From Pseudomonadota bacterium (GTDB lineage: Bacteria; Pseudomonadota; Gammaproteobacteria; Burkholderiales; SG8-39), in the NCBI GenBank assembly GCA_021825225.1, contig JAKAIH010000107.1:1-8129 (forward strand): 8,129 bases of DNA, given 5' to 3'. This document shows positions 6,285-8,129 of the stretch, piece by piece. Made by a program: the position numbers and the translations under genes. Under the pieces are notes generated by a model. It did no database searches. It was not told where the DNA came from and saw nothing but the letters and a program-made list of their open reading frames with translations. Positions within the stretch are counted from its first letter, which is position 1. Every line of letters begins with the position of its first letter.

Positions 6285-7511
6285 TCAGTCCGTCGCCGCC
6301 GCAGTCGGCGCACAGTCTGGCGCAGCGCCCGGCGTGATCGCTGCGAACTTGATCATGGATTGCTCCAGCTCGTCGAACGCCTTGCTCCAGCTCAGGCGCT
6401 CGGCGGTCTGTCTGGCGCGCCGGCGCAGCTTCTCCACTTCCTGCGCCGAGCCGACGAGGCGCAGCGCGTGCCGGCGAAAGGCAAGTTCGTCGTCGCATGG
6501 CGCCACCAGGCCGTTGTGGCCGTGGACTATGTGCTCGCGTGCCGCCGCGTAATCGAATGCGAGCACCGCCAGCCCGCTCGCCAGCGCTTCCATGGTGACG
6601 TTGCCGAAGGTTTCGCTCAGGCTCGGAAACACGAACAGGTCGGCCGATGCGTAATGGGCCGCCAGATCCTCGCCGGTGCGCATCCCGGCGAAAACGAAGT
6701 CCGGGTTTTCGGCGCGCAGGCTCCTTCCCAGGGGGCCGTCCCCGACGATCACCACGCGCAGGTCCGGGCGCAAATGGCGCGCGGCGCGCACGGTCTGCAC
6801 GAACAGGCGCAGGTTCTTTTCGGCGGCGAGCCGGCCGACGTATAGCGCGACCAGGGCGTCTTCGCCGCATTGCCAGGCGCTGCGCAACTCGACGCTGCGC
6901 CTTTGCGGACTGAAAAGCTCGGTGTCGATGCCGCGCCCGACCACGCTGAGCGCTTTGAATCCCTGCGCGCGCAGGCGCTCGCGCATCTCGTGCGTCGGCA
7001 CGAAAGTGCGGTCGCAGCGATTATGCAGCGCACGCAGGCAAGCCGTGATGAGGCCTGCAATCCAGCCGAAGCCGTAATGGCGGCTGTAGTCGTTGAAATT
7101 GGTGTGGAAATCCGAAACCACGGGTATTTCCAGCTTGCGCGCGGCCCTGAGAGCGGACCAGCCCAGCGGGCCCTCGGTGATCACATGCACGATGTCGGGC
7201 CGCCGCGTGTTCCATGCCCGGACCAGGCGCTGCGTTCCGACGATCCCGATCTGCAGTTCCGGGTAATTCGGAATCCGGAATCCGGCCGTCAGCAACTCTT
7301 CGAAACCCGTCGCATGCGCCGCAGGCGGATCGCGATCGTCGCCCGGCTGCCGCGGCCTGATCAGCTCGATCTGATGGCCGCGCGCAAGCAAATCGCCGAC
7401 CATGAGTCCGACGGTGCGCGCAACGCCGTTTATTTCCGGAGGGTAGGTTTCCGTTACGACCGCAATGCGGAGCGCTGTCTGGGGGTGACGCAGGAGCACG
7501 GTAGACTGCAC
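6285..7511 (-). CDS. GT4-family glycosyltransferase (MgtA/SqdX-like)
   Basis: This 408-residue GT-B retaining glycosyltransferase has two Rossmann domains. The acceptor half opens with LRIAVVTETYPPEINGVART (14-33), including the Gly-Val loop, followed by TEGPLG (112-117) and FHTNF (135-139). The donor half has GRGIDTELF (192-200), YVGRLAAEKN (224-233, with Arg227 and Lys232 for the donor phosphates), GDGP (257-260) and the E-x7-E motif with Glu300 and Glu308. The opening motif is typical of GT4 enzymes that glycosylate lipids, such as alpha-mannosyltransferase MgtA and sulfoquinovosyltransferase SqdX. Sugar donor and acceptor remain unknown. The start is a GTG at 7511 without a clear ribosome site; a second GTG lies at 7499. 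Relatives commonly begin right at M-R-I, but here that position is CTC, so a short N-terminal extension is needed. It sits between dgkA and PAP2, which supports work on a membrane lipid (inference). Confidence 0.9.
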   Translation of the reverse strand: MQSTVLLRHPQTALRIAVVTETYPPEINGVARTVGLMVGDLLARGHQIELIRPRQPGDDRDPPAAHATGFEELLTAGFRIPNYPELQIGIVGTQRLVRAWNTRRPDIVHVITEGPLGWSALRAARKLEIPVVSDFHTNFNDYSRHYGFGWIAGLITACLRALHNRCDRTFVPTHEMRERLRAQGFKALSVVGRGIDTELFSPQRRSVELRSAWQCGEDALVALYVGRLAAEKNLRLFVQTVRAARHLRPDLRVVIVGDGPLGRSLRAENPDFVFAGMRTGEDLAAHYASADLFVFPSLSETFGNVTMEALASGLAVLAFDYAAAREHIVHGHNGLVAPCDDELAFRRHALRLVGSAQEVEKLRRRARQTAERLSWSKAFDELEQSMIKFAAITPGAAPDCAPTAAATD

Positions 7512-7579
7512 AGGACCGCAGTGTGCAGAAACCGGGTGACATTGCGGTTACACCTGCTTGAATATTCGATGACAGGCAT

Positions 7580-7948
7580 TCAGCCTAGCAGCACCACGAT
7601 CCATACCGTTGCCATGCAGGCCAGACTCAGCATGACGGCCGCGCTGCCGATGTCCTTCGCCACCTTGGCCAGCTCATGGTTGTCGAGCGAGATGCGGTCG
7701 ACCGCGGCCTCGATCGCGGAATTGAGCAACTCCACGATGAGCACCAGCATCACGCTGGCCAGCAGGAGCGCGCGTCCGGTGGCCGCGACCGGCAGCAGCA
7801 GGGCGGCCGGTATCAGCACCGCGGCGAGCGCGACTTCCTGGCGAAACGCGTCTTCCATACGGTAGGCGGCGCGCAGACCGTGCAGCGAATAGCCGCAGGC
7901 ATTGATCAGGCGGCGCAGGCCGGTCTTGCCTTTATACGGACTGGGCAT
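7580..7948 (-). CDS. dgkA: Diacylglycerol kinase
   Basis: This 122-residue integral membrane kinase phosphorylates diacylglycerol to phosphatidate with ATP in the inner membrane, recycling DAG released during envelope glycan synthesis. It matches E. coli DgkA along its length: GYSLHGLRAAY (19-29), EDAFRQE with Glu32 as probable metal ligand, the signature VELLNSAIEAAVDRI (72-86) with Glu73, Asn76 and Glu80 (equivalent to E. coli Glu76), and AKDIGSAAV (97-105). Three transmembrane segments lie at about 38-54, 59-76 and 102-120. Length is the family norm. The ATG at 7948 is the start; the frame continues upstream without any family-like sequence. It is the first gene of the leftward cluster visible here, 68 bp ahead of the glycosyltransferase. 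Confidence 0.95.
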   Translation of the reverse strand: MPSPYKGKTGLRRLINACGYSLHGLRAAYRMEDAFRQEVALAAVLIPAALLLPVAATGRALLLASVMLVLIVELLNSAIEAAVDRISLDNHELAKVAKDIGSAAVMLSLACMATVWIVVLLG

Positions 7949-7960
7949 GATTTTGCAACG

Positions 7961-7968
7961 TCCTCCTT
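7961..7968 (-). promoter_or_regulatory. Ribosome binding site of dgkA, long spacing
   Basis: AAGGAGGA is a near-perfect anti-SD match on the - strand, but it ends 12 nt before the dgkA ATG, longer than the usual 5-9. No alternative start codon lies between them, so the ATG at 7948 stands. Confidence 0.6.
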
Positions 7969-8033
7969 CGGTCGAGCCGCGCGTTTGCACTCCGGGCAAC
8001 GATCGCCGCGCCGCATTATCGGTAATAAATGTT

Positions 8034-8129
8034 TCACTTCCGTGTCACACCTCGGCGCGACCCCGCAGCGATCCGCGCCGGATGGACCGCATGTGCGAGC
8101 AAGGCTTTCAACGCAACGCCGTCCCAATT
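8034..8129 (-). other. Possible C-terminal tail of a further leftward gene, cut by the window edge
   Basis: On the - strand one frame runs open from the window edge to a TGA at 8036-8034, giving 31 residues that include ALKALLAHAVHPARIA, a helix-like segment with reasonable codon use for a GC-rich genome. I do not recognise the family. A second frame is also open through this stretch, so chance cannot be excluded. If real, the gene would end 85 bp before dgkA and could belong to the same cluster. Confidence 0.25.

Noticed and set aside
6274..6870. Upstream extension of the PAP2 frame to a 375-residue protein
   Set aside because: The extra 199 residues overlap the glycosyltransferase gene entirely and are Arg/Ala-rich frame-shadow sequence. 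The PAP2 motifs fit a 176-residue protein from the ATG at 6273.
6870..7865. 331-codon open frame on the + strand opposite the glycosyltransferase and dgkA genes
   Set aside because: It covers two well-supported genes on the other strand and shows no domain or ribosome site.
8081..8129. Possible start of a + strand gene at ATG 8081 downstream of the Pho-box-like repeat
   Set aside because: There is no ribosome site before it and only 16 codons are visible, with nothing recognisable.

Overview
The window is GC-rich, densely packed bacterial chromosome. The protein families (a BktB-type thiolase, a PhoX/DUF839 lipoprotein with an N-terminal domain common in Burkholderiales-type lipoproteins, a PilZ protein, DgkA and an unusual M14 peptidase) point to a betaproteobacterium. 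This assignment rests on recognised protein sequence only. I see no tRNA, rRNA, CRISPR array, insertion sequence, integrase or other sign of a mobile element.

Left part, + strand: bases 1-726 are the C-terminal ~60% of a BktB-like beta-ketothiolase. A 176-bp spacer follows, holding a strong hairpin and a short palindrome. Then comes a large lipoprotein (903-3266) that carries a PhoX/DUF839 calcium-dependent phosphatase-like domain. It ends at a good intrinsic terminator (3294-3327).

Right part, - strand: six genes are packed head to tail and read leftwards. They are dgkA (diacylglycerol kinase), a GT4 glycosyltransferase, a PAP2 lipid phosphatase, an M14-type zinc carboxypeptidase, an alpha/beta hydrolase and a PilZ domain protein. 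The gaps, in order of transcription, are 68, 11, 7, 12 and 58 bp, so at least the four central genes are probably one transcript. The first three all suggest membrane-lipid or lipid-linked carbohydrate chemistry: DAG to PA, sugar transfer, and removal of phosphate from a lipid phosphate. The M14 peptidase and the hydrolase have clear catalytic residues but unknown substrates. PilZ could add a c-di-GMP input.

Most of this is recognisable housekeeping or envelope metabolism. The items most worth a second look are the lipid/glycan cluster as a unit, the non-Tat lipoprotein form of PhoX, and the hairpin in the leader of that lipoprotein gene. The far right edge (8049-8129) is ambiguous and may hold the tail of another leftward gene.
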